Shown here: one piece after another, positions 45,869 to 55,169 of the stretch | How positions within the stretch are numbered: position 1 is the first letter of the stretch | How the letters are laid out: each line of letters begins with the position of its first letter | NCBI RefSeq assembly: GCF_008831285.2 | Contig: NC_045146.1 | Span: forward strand, 10,118,972-10,182,971 | Direction of reading: 5' to 3' | Length of the DNA stretch: 64,000 nt | Origin: Nymphaea colorata | Taxonomy: Eukaryota > Streptophyta > Magnoliopsida > Nymphaeales > Nymphaeaceae | The notes under the pieces: model-generated | The model's database searches: none | Told to the model about the DNA's origin: nothing | The model's input: only the letters and a program-made list of their open reading frames with translations | Made by a program: the position numbers and the translations under genes

Positions 45869-48800
45869 AAGTGCGGATCATTCCCTCTACTGGGAAAAGG
45901 AATGGATGGACCGTACGTTTCTGTTTCTGGGAGGCCTGCGGGATGAATTTGAGTCTATTCGTAGCCAGATTCTTAATGGTGATGAGATTCCGGGGATAGA
46001 TGAAGTATATGCTCGTGTTGAGTCTGAAGAACAACGTCGCCAGGTGATGCATCTTGACACCGGTCATGGCCCTTCTGCCTTTGTCAGTCATGCCTCAGGG
46101 ACTGGGCAGCGTCCTGCCCGGCATTGCACTCATTGCAACAAGTTGGGGCATTCGGTGGATTTCTGTTGGGATCTTCATCCCGAGAAGAGACTGGTCAGAG
46201 GTCGTCCTCCCTCTGGCAAGCGTAGCCCTTCTGTGTCTGATTCCAGTCAGAGCAATCCTTCTAGTGGTGCAAAGTCCAAGCTGTCCCCTGATCAACTCAA
46301 GGAGCTACAGGCGTACATTAGCCGCCTATCTACTACCCCTGAGGAGTCCTCCACGTCTGAAGGGGCTCAACTAGCCCAAGCCCTCGTTGCCTCGACTAAT
46401 CAAGGTAACCCTTCTCTTGGTGATTGGATTGTTGATAGTGGAGCCACTCACCACATGACAGGGGACTCTAAACTCTTTCAAGAATATCAACTTTCCTCTG
46501 GCAAGCAACGCGTGTCTATGGCAGATGGGTCTTCTATCTCTGTGGCTGGGAAAGGGAGCTTGTCCCTGTTGAACAAATACCGTCTCCACAATGCCCTGCA
46601 TGTTCCAAATATTCCTGTGAACTTACTCTCTGTCAGCAGTATTACTAAAGAATTAAACTGTAATCTGATTTTTTCTGCTGATCACTGTTCCCTACAGGAC
46701 TTGGTGACGGGGAAGAAGATTGGGATTGGTTCGGTTACTGATGGGCTCTACAGGCTGCCGGTAAAAGTTGCTTCAGCATTGATTTCTGCCACGAGTGGTC
46801 ACTTGTCTGGTGTGAACGATAGATCTACTGTTCTGCGATGGCACGAGCGTCTTGGACATCTCCCCTTTCCGTTAATAAAGAAGTTGTTTCCTCATTTGTT
46901 TGCTTCTGTCTCCATTGACTCCTTCGCTTGTGAAGTGTGTCAATTGGCTAAACATGTCAGGGCTTCATACCCTATTTGTTTGAATAAATCCACTCATCCG
47001 TTTGCCTTAGTTCATTCCGATGTTTGGGGTCCTTCTGGAGTACCCACGTGTGGTGGTTGTCACTATTTTTTGACGCTTATTGATGATTACTCTAGATGTA
47101 CGTTCGTGTACTTGTTGCGAGAACGTAGTGAGGTTCTAGCAGTTGTGAAAAACTTTGTTGCCTTTGTTGAGACTCAATTCCATACAACTGTTCAAGCTTT
47201 CCGTACAGATAATGCAAGGGAATATGTCTCCCAATCCCTTGATGATTTCTTGAAAGGCAAGGGTATTGTTCATGAAACCTCTTGTAGTTATACCCCTCCT
47301 CAAAATGGTATAGCTGAACGAAAAAATCGTCATCTTTTGAATGTTGCCCGGGCCATTATGTTCCAACGTCATGTCCCGAAGCGGTATTGGGGTGATGCAC
47401 TTCTCACTAGCGCACATCTCATTAACCGTATGCCTACTAGGGTGTTGGATGGTCAGTCTCCTTATTCTACCCTGTGGCCCACTCAGAATCTGTGGCCTCT
47501 TACTCCTCGTGTCTTTGGGTGCAGTTGTTTTGTGCATAATCATAGCCCTACTCTCAAAAAACTTGATCCTCGGTCTATTAAAGGAGTTTTCTTGGGGTAC
47601 TCTTCCACTCAGAAGGGGTACAAATGTGTGGATCCCACTACTTCCAAAGTGTATGTTTCGAGGGATGTCACATTTCATGAACATGAGTCGTATTTTCCGG
47701 TGAATCCTCTTCAGGAGGAGTGTCTTGGGAACAAAGGGGAAGAGTATTCTTCTAAACAGCTGATTCAGTTTATGGAGTTTTTGGATTACAAGGTTAGTCC
47801 CAGTGTGATTGACACGGTCACGGTCAGTAATGAGAAGGGCAGTCATATGGAAGGGGTCACGGTGGATGCTCAGCCCACTGTTGCCCGGGATCACTTGTTT
47901 GGCCAGGTTTATGTCAGAAAGGAGAAAGCTACAGTGGAAGATGTTGGTGATGAGGATAGAACCAATCCCAATCCTGTGATCTCCCCGGATGACCCAAGTC
48001 CATCGAATGAAGAGCTCCCCATTGCTTTGCGCAAAGGCACCAGGTCATGTACTTCTCACCCTATTCAGAGATTTGTTTCTTATGCTAAGCTCAGTACAAA
48101 TTACAAATGTTTTATCACAACCTTATCCAAAGTTGTTATTGCCAGGTCGGTGGATGATGCTAAGGATTATCCCAAGTGGTTACATGCTATGACGGAGGAG
48201 ATGGGTGCGTTAGCTAAGAACAAAACATGGGAAGTTGTTGATATCCCTAAAGGGACACACTTAGTTGGCTCTAAGTGGGTTTACAACGTGAAGTACAAAC
48301 CTGATGGCACTGTAGATCGATATAAAGCTCGTCTGGTTGCAAAGGGGTTCAGCCAGAAGTATGGGATCGACTATCTTGAGACCTTTGCCCCTGTTGCAAA
48401 GTTGAAGACCGTGAGGGTTATTCTTGCTCTTGTTGTGCACAGGAAGTGGCGCATGGACCAGCTTGATGTTAAAAATGCGTTCTTGAACGGCCATCTGGAG
48501 GAAGAAGTCTATATGAGCATGTCTCCCGGGTATGTTCAAGAGGGAAAATGTTGTCACCTCAAGAAAGCTTTGTATGGCCTGAAGCAGTCGCCTAGAGCTT
48601 GGTTTGAGAGACTAAGGATCGTTATGAAGTCTACTGGGTACAAGCAAGGAAATGGAGATCATACCCTATTCATAAAGCAGAGAGATGGTCTGGTGAGTCT
48701 TCTCCTTGTCTACGTTGATGATATGATTGTCACTGGCAGTGATGAAGAAGAAAACAGAAAGATGAAGGAGAGATTAGCTAAAGAATTCGACCTCAAGGAT

Positions 48801-49112
48801 CTGGGTAAGCTGAGATACTTTCTGAGGATAGAGATTGCTCGATCAGAGACAGGGCTAGTTATGAATCAAAGGAAGTACACTCTTGACTTACTAAAGGAGA
48901 CAGGTAAACTTGGTTGTAGGCCCTATCTTACTCCTATGGAGTCGGGGACTAAGATAAGTATCAAGACGGGCACTATTCTGGATGAGGAAGGAAAAGGGCG
49001 ATATCAGAGGCTAGTCGGTAAGCTTATCTATCTTACTCTAACTCGCCCTAATATCACGTATGCGGTAAATGTGCTAAGTCAATTTATGCATGCTCCCACG
49101 GATTGTCACTGA
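45861..49112 (+). pseudogene. Copia B gag C-terminus, protease, integrase and reverse transcriptase
   Basis: 1083 open codons after the frameshift. Approximate residue positions: CCHC knuckle CTHCNKLGHSVDFC at 89; protease WIVDSGATHHMTGD at 190 with intact DSG; pre-integrase LRWHERLGHLPFPL and CEVCQLAKH; integrase HSDVWGPSG at 385, RTDNAREY and GIAERKNRHL (all three acidic catalytic residues present); RT LDVKNAFLNGHLEEEVYM at 868 and LLVYVDDMIVTGSD at 951. The frame ends at TGA 49110-49112, where the usual HAPT..HW motif predicts Trp. Catalytic residues of all enzymes are present, so decay here is by nonsense and frameshift only. Confidence 0.92.
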
Positions 49113-49685
49113 AAGAGTGCAGAAAGAGTGTTGGGATATCTAAAGAATGACCCAGGAAAAGGACTGCTGTATACTCGACAAGACAAACTTACTATTGAGG
49201 GCTACTCAGATGCAGATTGGGCAGGTTGCACTGACACAAGGAGGTTCACTACAGGGTATTGTATCTTTCTTGGAGGTAACCTAGTTGTTTGGAGAAGTAA
49301 GAGGCAAGAAGTATGTTCGAGGTCTAGTGCTGAGGCTGAGTACAGGGCTGTTGCAATGGGGGTTACAGAGATGCTGTGGCTGAAGATTCTTTTGACTGAT
49401 ATTGGTGTGGAACTGGGAGATAAAATGAAGATGTACTGTGACAACAAGTCTGCAATTAATCTTGCCAATAATCCAGTTCTACACGACAGGACCAAACATG
49501 TGGAGATTGACCGTCATTTTATCCGGGAACGCATTGACTCAAAGGAGCTGATTCTGCCATATATGAAGTCTGAAGATCAAGTTGCAGACGTCCTAACTAA
49601 ATGGCTTTGTACTTCTTCATTCGAAAAGAATGTTAGCAAGCTTGGCATGTTTGACATGTATGCCAAGCTTGAGGGGGAGTGTTAG
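49113..49685 (+). pseudogene. Copia B RNase H and C-terminus
   Basis: In the same frame as the preceding ORF, read past the single TGA: KSAERVLGYLKNDPGKGLLY, YSDADWAGCTDTRRFTTGYCIFLG, RSSAEAEYRAVA, CDNKSAINLANNPVLHDRTKHVEIDRHFIRER, DQVADVLTKWL and finally KLGMFDMYAKLEGEC. The stop TAG (49683-49685) is formed by the first bases of the 3' LTR. Confidence 0.92.
49637..49671 (+). promoter_or_regulatory. Stem-loop upstream of the polypurine tract, copia B
   Basis: Perfect 12-bp inverted repeat CAAGCTTGGCAT and ATGCCAAGCTTG with an 11-base loop, running into the polypurine tract. Confidence 0.7.
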
Positions 49686-49952
49686 AATATGTTGTTGTGG
49701 GAACCGGGTCCGTATCTGGACCCGGTTCTATGGGGTGCGGGTACCGAGGTGGGCTCGGTACCCTAGGCGGCTTCTCCTCTCTCCCTCTTTATATTGTCAC
49801 TTATGTATAAGTGTTGAATTAAGTGAAATAGAATTTTCTCTCCTAGGGTTGCGGGCGTGCACCTAGGTAGAGCTTCCCGTGGTTTTTTTCCTCGTCCGAG
49901 GTTTTTCCACGTACATCATGTGTTCTTCCTCTACGTGGTTCGTGTTTCTACA
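49680..49952 (+). repeat. 3' LTR of copia B
   Basis: 273 bp. It carries two inverted repeats near its start: AACCGGGTCC/GGACCCGGTT and GGGTACCGAG/CTCGGTACCC. The first is destroyed in the 5' LTR. Confidence 0.95.
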
Positions 49953-49957
49953 TCCAC
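49953..49957. repeat. Target-site duplication of copia B, right copy
   Basis: TCCAC, identical to 44789-44793. Confidence 0.95.
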
Positions 49958-50072
49958 CAATGAACAGATAGCTGATCTTTTTACAAAAGGTCTCACAGGG
50001 CAGCATTTTTGGGATTTGAAGAACAAGTTGTGCATGATCAAATCTCATGCACAACTTGAGGGGAGCTGTTAG
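49958..50072 (+). pseudogene. Copia A polyprotein, C-terminal end beyond the B insertion
   Basis: It continues the RNase H reading frame after one copy of the TCCAC duplication: NEQIADLFTKGLTGQHFWDLKNKLCMIKSHAQLEGSC. With B and one duplication removed, A reads 1437 codons (from 40598) with no interruption. The stop TAG (50070-50072) lies inside the 3' LTR, whose first bases TGTTAG supply the last Cys codon and the stop. Confidence 0.88.
50024..50060 (+). promoter_or_regulatory. Stem-loop upstream of the polypurine tract, copia A
   Basis: Perfect 14-bp inverted repeat, CAAGTTGTGCATGA and TCATGCACAACTTG, with a 7-base loop, ending within the polypurine tract region. It overlaps the last codons of the polyprotein. 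Confidence 0.7.
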
Positions 50073-50342
50073 CGTATGGGGATCGGGTCTGTTCAGACCC
50101 GATCCATTCTCCTTATATCCACACGCCTAAAGTTACTAGGCGGTGACTCTCTTGTAATATTTTATAATTTTATATACAAATCTGTTGTAACCTATTAGGG
50201 TTATTCTTTTAATTAAAGATTAAGGAATGCAAGGCTGTGTTAAGCCGGCTGCTCCCTTTCCTCCATCGTCTTCTTTCATCCTCTCCTCTCAATATATCTG
50301 TTTTGCATACGGAGAGACGAGTACTTTGTGAAGATTCTTACA
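50067..50342 (+). repeat. 3' LTR of copia A
   Basis: 276 bp, four substitutions relative to 40116-40391 (three G to A and one A to G, in that direction). It starts right after GAGGGGAGC. Confidence 0.95.
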
Positions 50343-50420
50343 TGGTATCAGAGCCAGGTTGCATCGTCCTCCGGTGAGTGATTTCAGTTTGATGTGATTA
50401 GCCCTAATCTGCCCTAAATT
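50343..50420 (+). repeat. Extra partial leader after the 3' LTR of copia A
   Basis: Begins with the primer site TGGTATCAGAGCC and repeats the first 78 bases of the A leader (40392-40469) with one substitution, then stops abruptly at LINE sequence. This is internal-region sequence in a place where only host DNA is expected. Confidence 0.92.
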
Positions 50421-52018
50421 GCTCCACTCCATCCCAAAAGGAGGGCGTAGGAGATGACAACATAATATGAAGACGCAAGTAGTCCATTGGCAGGTCATCA
50501 ACCGTACACCCAAAGCAAGCTTCCGCAAGAAGCATTGTGGCCGGATCCGCGTGAATGAGAGAAATGTGGCATTTGGAGGAATTAATAGAAAGACCTTAGA
50601 TGAGCTCAAAAACTCGAAGGATGAACCAAGTTCTCACAATCTGTTGGCGAGAAGCACTGTCAAATAGGAGAAAGTCATCAACATACTGGGTAAAGAAGAC
50701 TTGTAAGTGGTGGAGTGAAATGGTGTGAGGAAGGCAACGATTGCAACGTGATGAAATAAGGCAAAAAAGTACTTAGCAACTAAGTTGAAAAGCAATTGCG
50801 ATAACAGATAAAAGAATTCGCCATACATCCCATTGAAGGAGGCCACAAGTTGGGCCCCAATCACAAGCGAAAGGATCTACTACTAAAATGACATACTAAA
50901 AGCAAAGCAAGTAAGAAGGTCAAATAGAAACTCCCAACTAACCAAATCAAAGGCCTTAGAAATGTCCAACTTAAGGATGAAGGAAGGAAGACACAGATAG
51001 TAGAGGGAGTGAACAACCTGATTAGTTAGGACAATAACGTCATGCAAACATCGACCCTTGAGAACGCAACCTAAAAGGGGTTAATGATAAAAAAACATAA
51101 CAGGCGGAAGTTGCATAGAAAGCAATTTCAATAATCTTGTAGGGTGTGTCTAAGATGGAGATGGGACGAAAGTGGCTCATGTCCATAGGGTTAGGACGCT
51201 TAGGTACCAAGACAAAGGTGGTCAGATTAAATTCCTTAAGAAAGACGGAGTTAAAGAGGCAAGTTCGTCACAAAACGCAAACACATGAATGCTACAAGCC
51301 TCTCAAAAGGTGTGAAAAAACTCAATAGGCAAAACAACAATGCCAGGTGCCTTCCCAAAGCCAAGGGCTCAAGAGTGATCATGCATGAGACGGAGAGGAG
51401 GATGAATGTCTGGCAGCGGGGCATGGAAGCAAAGAGGCTTATAGTAGAAATCACAAAAATGAGTGATCAAAGCCGGGAGAATGTCATCACCAAGAAAAAC
51501 CATGTGATCAATAACCATGGACTAAAGCAACGTCTGACGGTGCCTTTGAGAGGTGACCAAGTGAAAGAACCTAGTGTTCTGATCTCCATATGAAAGCCAA
51601 CCCAACCTTGAACGTTGCTGCCAGTAGATGGACTCCCTAATCTGCCACTCCTGAGCAAGGCATTGGATACATAAGAGGCAGGAAGACTGGTCAATAAAAA
51701 TATTGTCAGTTGATTGGAGGGACAAGATCTCTTCATTCCAAGCAGTCACCTCAAAAAACTTGCTGGTCCAGAAAATACATTTCAAGGCAATAACCTCCCT
51801 ACTAATACAATGCAACTTACACGAGGCTAAAAGCAGCCCCACCTACCATTGATGGTGTGAGCCCACCACCTAGGGACGACAAACACAATGGACTCGTCTT
51901 GAAGCCACCAAAGCTCAAAGTGAAACTGGGTGGACCTGGATCTAGCCCTACCTCGAAGAAGTGAAAGGAGTAGTGAAGGATGATTAGACAAGTGCCTCGG
52001 TCCGAGAACCAAGGGTGA
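50421..52018 (-). mobile_element. LINE segment 2: reverse transcriptase region of ORF2
   Basis: Minus-strand motifs in order: LVLGPRHLSNHPSLLL (end of endonuclease); FHFELWWLQDES; RSRLGWLSYGDQNTRFFHLVTSQR near 51600; LKEFNLTTFVLVPKRPNPMDMSHFRPISILDTPYKII near 51200; a degraded AF..R stretch; TQYVDDFLLFDSA near 50680, the catalytic YxDD; GLSINSSKCHISL; and GCTVDDLPMDYLRLHI...SFWDGVE at the edge of copia A. This is the plant L1-type non-LTR reverse transcriptase. Stops and frameshifts are frequent. The YLGLPL motif of the family has become YLRLHI. Confidence 0.85.
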
Positions 52019-52251
52019 TGTTGTTTAGAGAGGTAGAGAAGAAGGAAAAGAAGAAAACGTGAGGAGGAAAGAGAGTAAGGAGCAATCTTCTTGTTACGGC
52101 TGCTTCCTTTCCTTTAAATAATAATGATTAGGGTTATGTTTAACCCTTTACATAAAGAGTCCAACAAAACTTTAAAATTCAGAAAACTACCTAATACTAA
52201 AATTGCAAAATACAAAAAACCTCAAATGCAAAACAGTAAGTTTTCTCAACA
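52019..52251 (-). repeat. 3' LTR of copia C
   Basis: 233 bp; on the minus strand TGTTGAGAAAAC...TAAACAACA. It is preceded (minus sense) by GCTTGAGGGGGAG. Confidence 0.94.
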
Positions 52252-52258
52252 CTCCCCC

Positions 52259-52846
52259 TCAAGCTGGAGCATAGATGTATATCATGCTCAGCTTGTTACA
52301 ACATTTCATGAAATCAGATATAGGAAGAGCTTTGGTAAATATATCTGCAGTTTGATCTTTTGAAGCAATATATTCAGTAGAAATAATTCCTGCTTGAATC
52401 AAGTCTCTAATATAATGACAATCAACTTCGATATGCTTGGTCCGTTCGTGGAAAACCGGATTATTTGCTATATAAGTGACCGCTTTATTATCACATTGCA
52501 TTTTTATAGGCAATTCTGTCTGTATTCCAAGACCTTCTAGCATGGCTCTCACCCAAGTGATTTCAGTGGCAGTTTGGGCCATGGCTCGGTATTATGACTC
52601 TACACTTGACCGAGCAACAACAGTTTGCTTTTCACTTCTCTAAGAAACTAAGTTACCACCAACAAAGATACAAAATCCCGTAGTGGACTTTCTGTCATCA
52701 ATAGAGTCTGCATAGTCTGCATCAGAATAAGTTTCTATCTGAAGTGAAGAACTTCTTCTAAATAATAGACCCTTTCCAAGAGAACCTTTTAGAAATTTCA
52801 ATAATAGCATAGCTGCTTCCCAATGAGCTTTTCTTGGCTTATCCAT
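52259..52846 (-). pseudogene. Copia C RNase H and C-terminus
   Basis: Minus-strand MDKPRKAHWEAAMLLLKFLKGSLGKGLL, YSDADYADSIDDRKSTTGFCIFVGGNLVS, a stop at 52640-52642 where Trp is usual, ARSSVES followed by TAA (52592-52594) where Glu is usual, then YRAMAQTATEITWVRAMLEGLG, CDNKAVTYIANNPVFHERTKHIEVDCHYIRD, DQTADIFTKALP and KLSMIYIYAPA. Copia RNase H pattern, inactivated. Confidence 0.9.
52260..52295 (-). promoter_or_regulatory. Stem-loop upstream of the polypurine tract, copia C
   Basis: Inverted repeat CAAGCTGGAGCAT / ATGCTCAGCTTG (12 pairs with one bulged base), loop of 11, next to the polypurine tract. Confidence 0.6.
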
Positions 52847-52849
52847 AAA

Positions 52850-54151
52850 CTAGCTTAGTTTTCCCATAGCAAAAGATATATCGGGTCTAGTAATGGTTAC
52901 ATATAGTAGCTTTCCAATCAGAGACCGATATGATTTGCTATTAACAGGTTCAGATTTATCATCATATAAGTGAATATGAAAATTCATAGGAATAGATGTC
53001 GGTTTAGTTCCAGTCATACCTATCACTTGTAGCAAATCAAAAACATATTTTCTTTGGGAAATGACTAGACCTTCTTTACTTCTTGCTACTTCTATCCCCA
53101 AGAAGTGACGTAGAGAGCCAAGATCTTTAGTAACAAAGTGTTGTTGGAGATACTTCTTTGTGTCTTGTATTTCTTGTTCACTGTCACCAGTTAAAATAAT
53201 GTCATCCACATATATCACCATAACAATCATACCTCTTGAGGCCCTTTTTATGAACAATGAATGATCTAAAGGAGATCTATGAAACTCAAACTTGGACACA
53301 ACATCACACAATTTCTGAAACCATGCTCTGGGACTCTGTTTCAAACCATATATAGCCTTTTTTAACAAACATAAATTGGTACACTCCTCCTGTTTCTCAA
53401 AACCGGGTGGTTGCTGCATATAAACTACTTCAAATAGATCCCCATATAAAAATGCATTTTTAACATCAAGCTAGTACATATTCCATCTATAATGAACTGC
53501 AACAGATATAATAAGGCGTATAGTACCTAGACGTGCCACAGGAGAGAAAGTTTCAAAGAAGTTAATACCATATGTTTGTGTGTACCCTTTTGCTACCAAT
53601 CGTGCCTTGTATCGCTCAACGGTACCATCTGAGTTATACTTGATAGTAAATATCCATTTCGAGCCGACAATATCTGCCCCAGAAGGAAGTTCAACAAGAT
53701 CCCAAGTGTGGCGAGATATTAAAGAATCCATCTCCTCCTTCATTGCTTGGTACCACTTAGAGTCCAACGTAGCTTGTTCATGTAAAATAAGAATGGAAAT
53801 AGCTGACAAAGCATCAATAAATTTGCACATATGATCTCCCAAATGAGCTGTACTAACAAATTTAGAAAGAGGATGAATTGTGCATTGTCTGATCCCTTTA
53901 TGCAGTGCAATTGGTAGTTCATCAGGATGAGATGCATCAAGGGAACACTCAAACATGTCATGTAATTCAGAACTACTTACCTCCTGAGAGCAAGATGGTG
54001 CAGGCTCATTAGATGATGGATTCCTTCTTGAATATGTGAGAGGAGGATCTTTAAACCGTGGAATGGAGAGATTGGGACAAGTGGGAGATGATAAAAAAGG
54101 AAGGGACTCAAGTGGAATAGGAGGGATTGGAAGTGGAACAGAAGGAGGCAT
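52850..54151 (-). pseudogene. Copia C integrase-RT linker and reverse transcriptase
   Basis: A Pro/Ser-rich linker (PPSVPLPIPPIPLESLPFLSS...), then HPLSKFVS, WYQAMKEEMDSLISRHTWDLVELP, KWIFTIKYNSDGTVERYKARLVAKGYTQTYGINFFETFSPVARL, a TAG (53471-53473) where Gln is usual, LDVKNAFLYGDLFEVVYMQQPPGF, KKAIYGLKQSPRAWF, VIYVDDIILTGDS (near 53210) and KDLGSLRHFLGIEVARS. A second TAG at 52850-52852 replaces Gln. Catalytic YVDD is retained. Confidence 0.9.
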
Positions 54152-54157
54152 CTCAAA

Positions 54158-55169
54158 CTATGGATATGAGGGGTTTGCATGAAAGAATGGAGAAGACTCG
54201 TGGAAGGTTACATCGGCACTGACAAACTCTCGATTAGTCATAGAATCAAGACATAGATACCCTTTTTGATTTCTAGAATATCCCACAAATATACATTTAC
54301 TTGCTTGTGCAGCTAGTTTATCTCGATTAGGTCCAAGTTTATGTACAAAGCATGTGCATCCAAATATATGTGGAGGCAAAGAGAACAAGGCCCTGTTTGG
54401 GTAGAGAATTTGAATTGGGATCTTGTTGTCTATGGAAGAGGATGACATCTATTTATTAGGTAACATTCAGTCATGATTGCATCTCTCCAAAATTTGGAAG
54501 GCATATGAGAATGAATCATGATCGTGCGGGCAACATCCAACAAATGGCGATGTTTTCTTTCAACTACACCATTTTGTTGAGATGTGTGAGGGCACATAAA
54601 ATGTGGTACAATACCATGAGTATAGAATTCAAGTAGAAACGTAGATTTGAACTCGAGAGCATTGTCAGTGCGAACAACCTTGACACAAGAATTAAATTGA
54701 GTTTTTCTTTCCAATATGAAAGATTTCAAGATACAAAGAGCTTCAGTTCTGTCTTTCATCAAAAAAACCCAAGTGACACGAGAGAAATCATCAACAATGG
54801 ACAGATAATACCGAAACGACAACCGACTTGGGACCCGACTAGGCCCCAAACATCAACATGAACTAAATCAAATAGATTTTGGCTAGACTGACTTTGACTC
54901 GATGGAAATGAAGTACGACTATGCTTGCCTAGTTGACAAGCTTCACACTCGATAGAAGTTGTGGAAGAAATCTGAGGACATAGCAGCTGTAGTTTAGGGA
55001 AGGATGGATGACCCAATCTGAGATGCCATTGGAACGCACTTGAAGATGAATCCACTAAGAATGACGCCTCCTTAACAGATGCATCCAAGAAGTAGATTCC
55101 ATCTCTCTCATGGCCTCCACCAATCTTCCTCCCAGTCGATAGGTCCTGAAATACACAAGTACGGGTCAA
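54158..55169 (-). pseudogene. Copia C pre-integrase and integrase
   Basis: Three frames are used. QWHLRLGHPSFPKLQLLCPQI, CEACQLGKHSRTSFP and VHVDVWGLVGSQ (the usual Pro after WG is Leu), then YYLSIVDDFSRVTWVFLMKDRTE, VRTDNALEFKS, QQNGVVERKHRHLLDVARTIM, KFWRDAIMTECYLINRCHPLP, and LPPHIFGCTCFVHKLGPNRDKL, KCIFVGYSRNQKGYLCLDSMTNREFVSADVTF. The catalytic acidic residues are recognisable, but the two frameshifts abolish the protein. Confidence 0.88.

Larger units (their letters stand above)
44794..49952 (+). mobile_element. Ty1/copia element B, nested in copia A
   Basis: Complete element: LTR (44794-45062), primer site, GC-rich leader, gag, protease, integrase, RT, RNase H, polypurine tract GAGGGGGAG (49671-49679), LTR (49680-49952), flanked by TCCAC. 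It belongs to a copia family distinct from A. The LTRs differ by about six substitutions plus a 13-base and a 9-base indel. The coding region is nearly intact: two nonsense codons and one frameshift were seen. Confidence 0.95.
40116..50420 (+). mobile_element. Ty1/copia element A, with copia B nested inside and a partial extra leader after its 3' LTR
   Basis: LTR (40116-40391), tRNA-Met primer site, leader, one gag-pol ORF, polypurine tract GAGGGGAG (50058-50065), LTR (50067-50342). The sequence does not return to flanking LINE after the 3' LTR: 78 bp identical in kind to the start of the leader follow (50343-50420). Left flank and right flank are both LINE, but no target duplication is present and about 80 residues of LINE coding sequence are missing between them. 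LTRs differ at 4 of 276 positions by eye. Copia B (44794-49952) interrupts the RNase H end. Confidence 0.92.

Noticed and set aside
47136-47894. 252-codon minus-strand ORF
   Set aside because: It is the exact antisense of the copia B integrase and its C-terminal linker; the plus-strand frame has all the conserved motifs, so this is a shadow.
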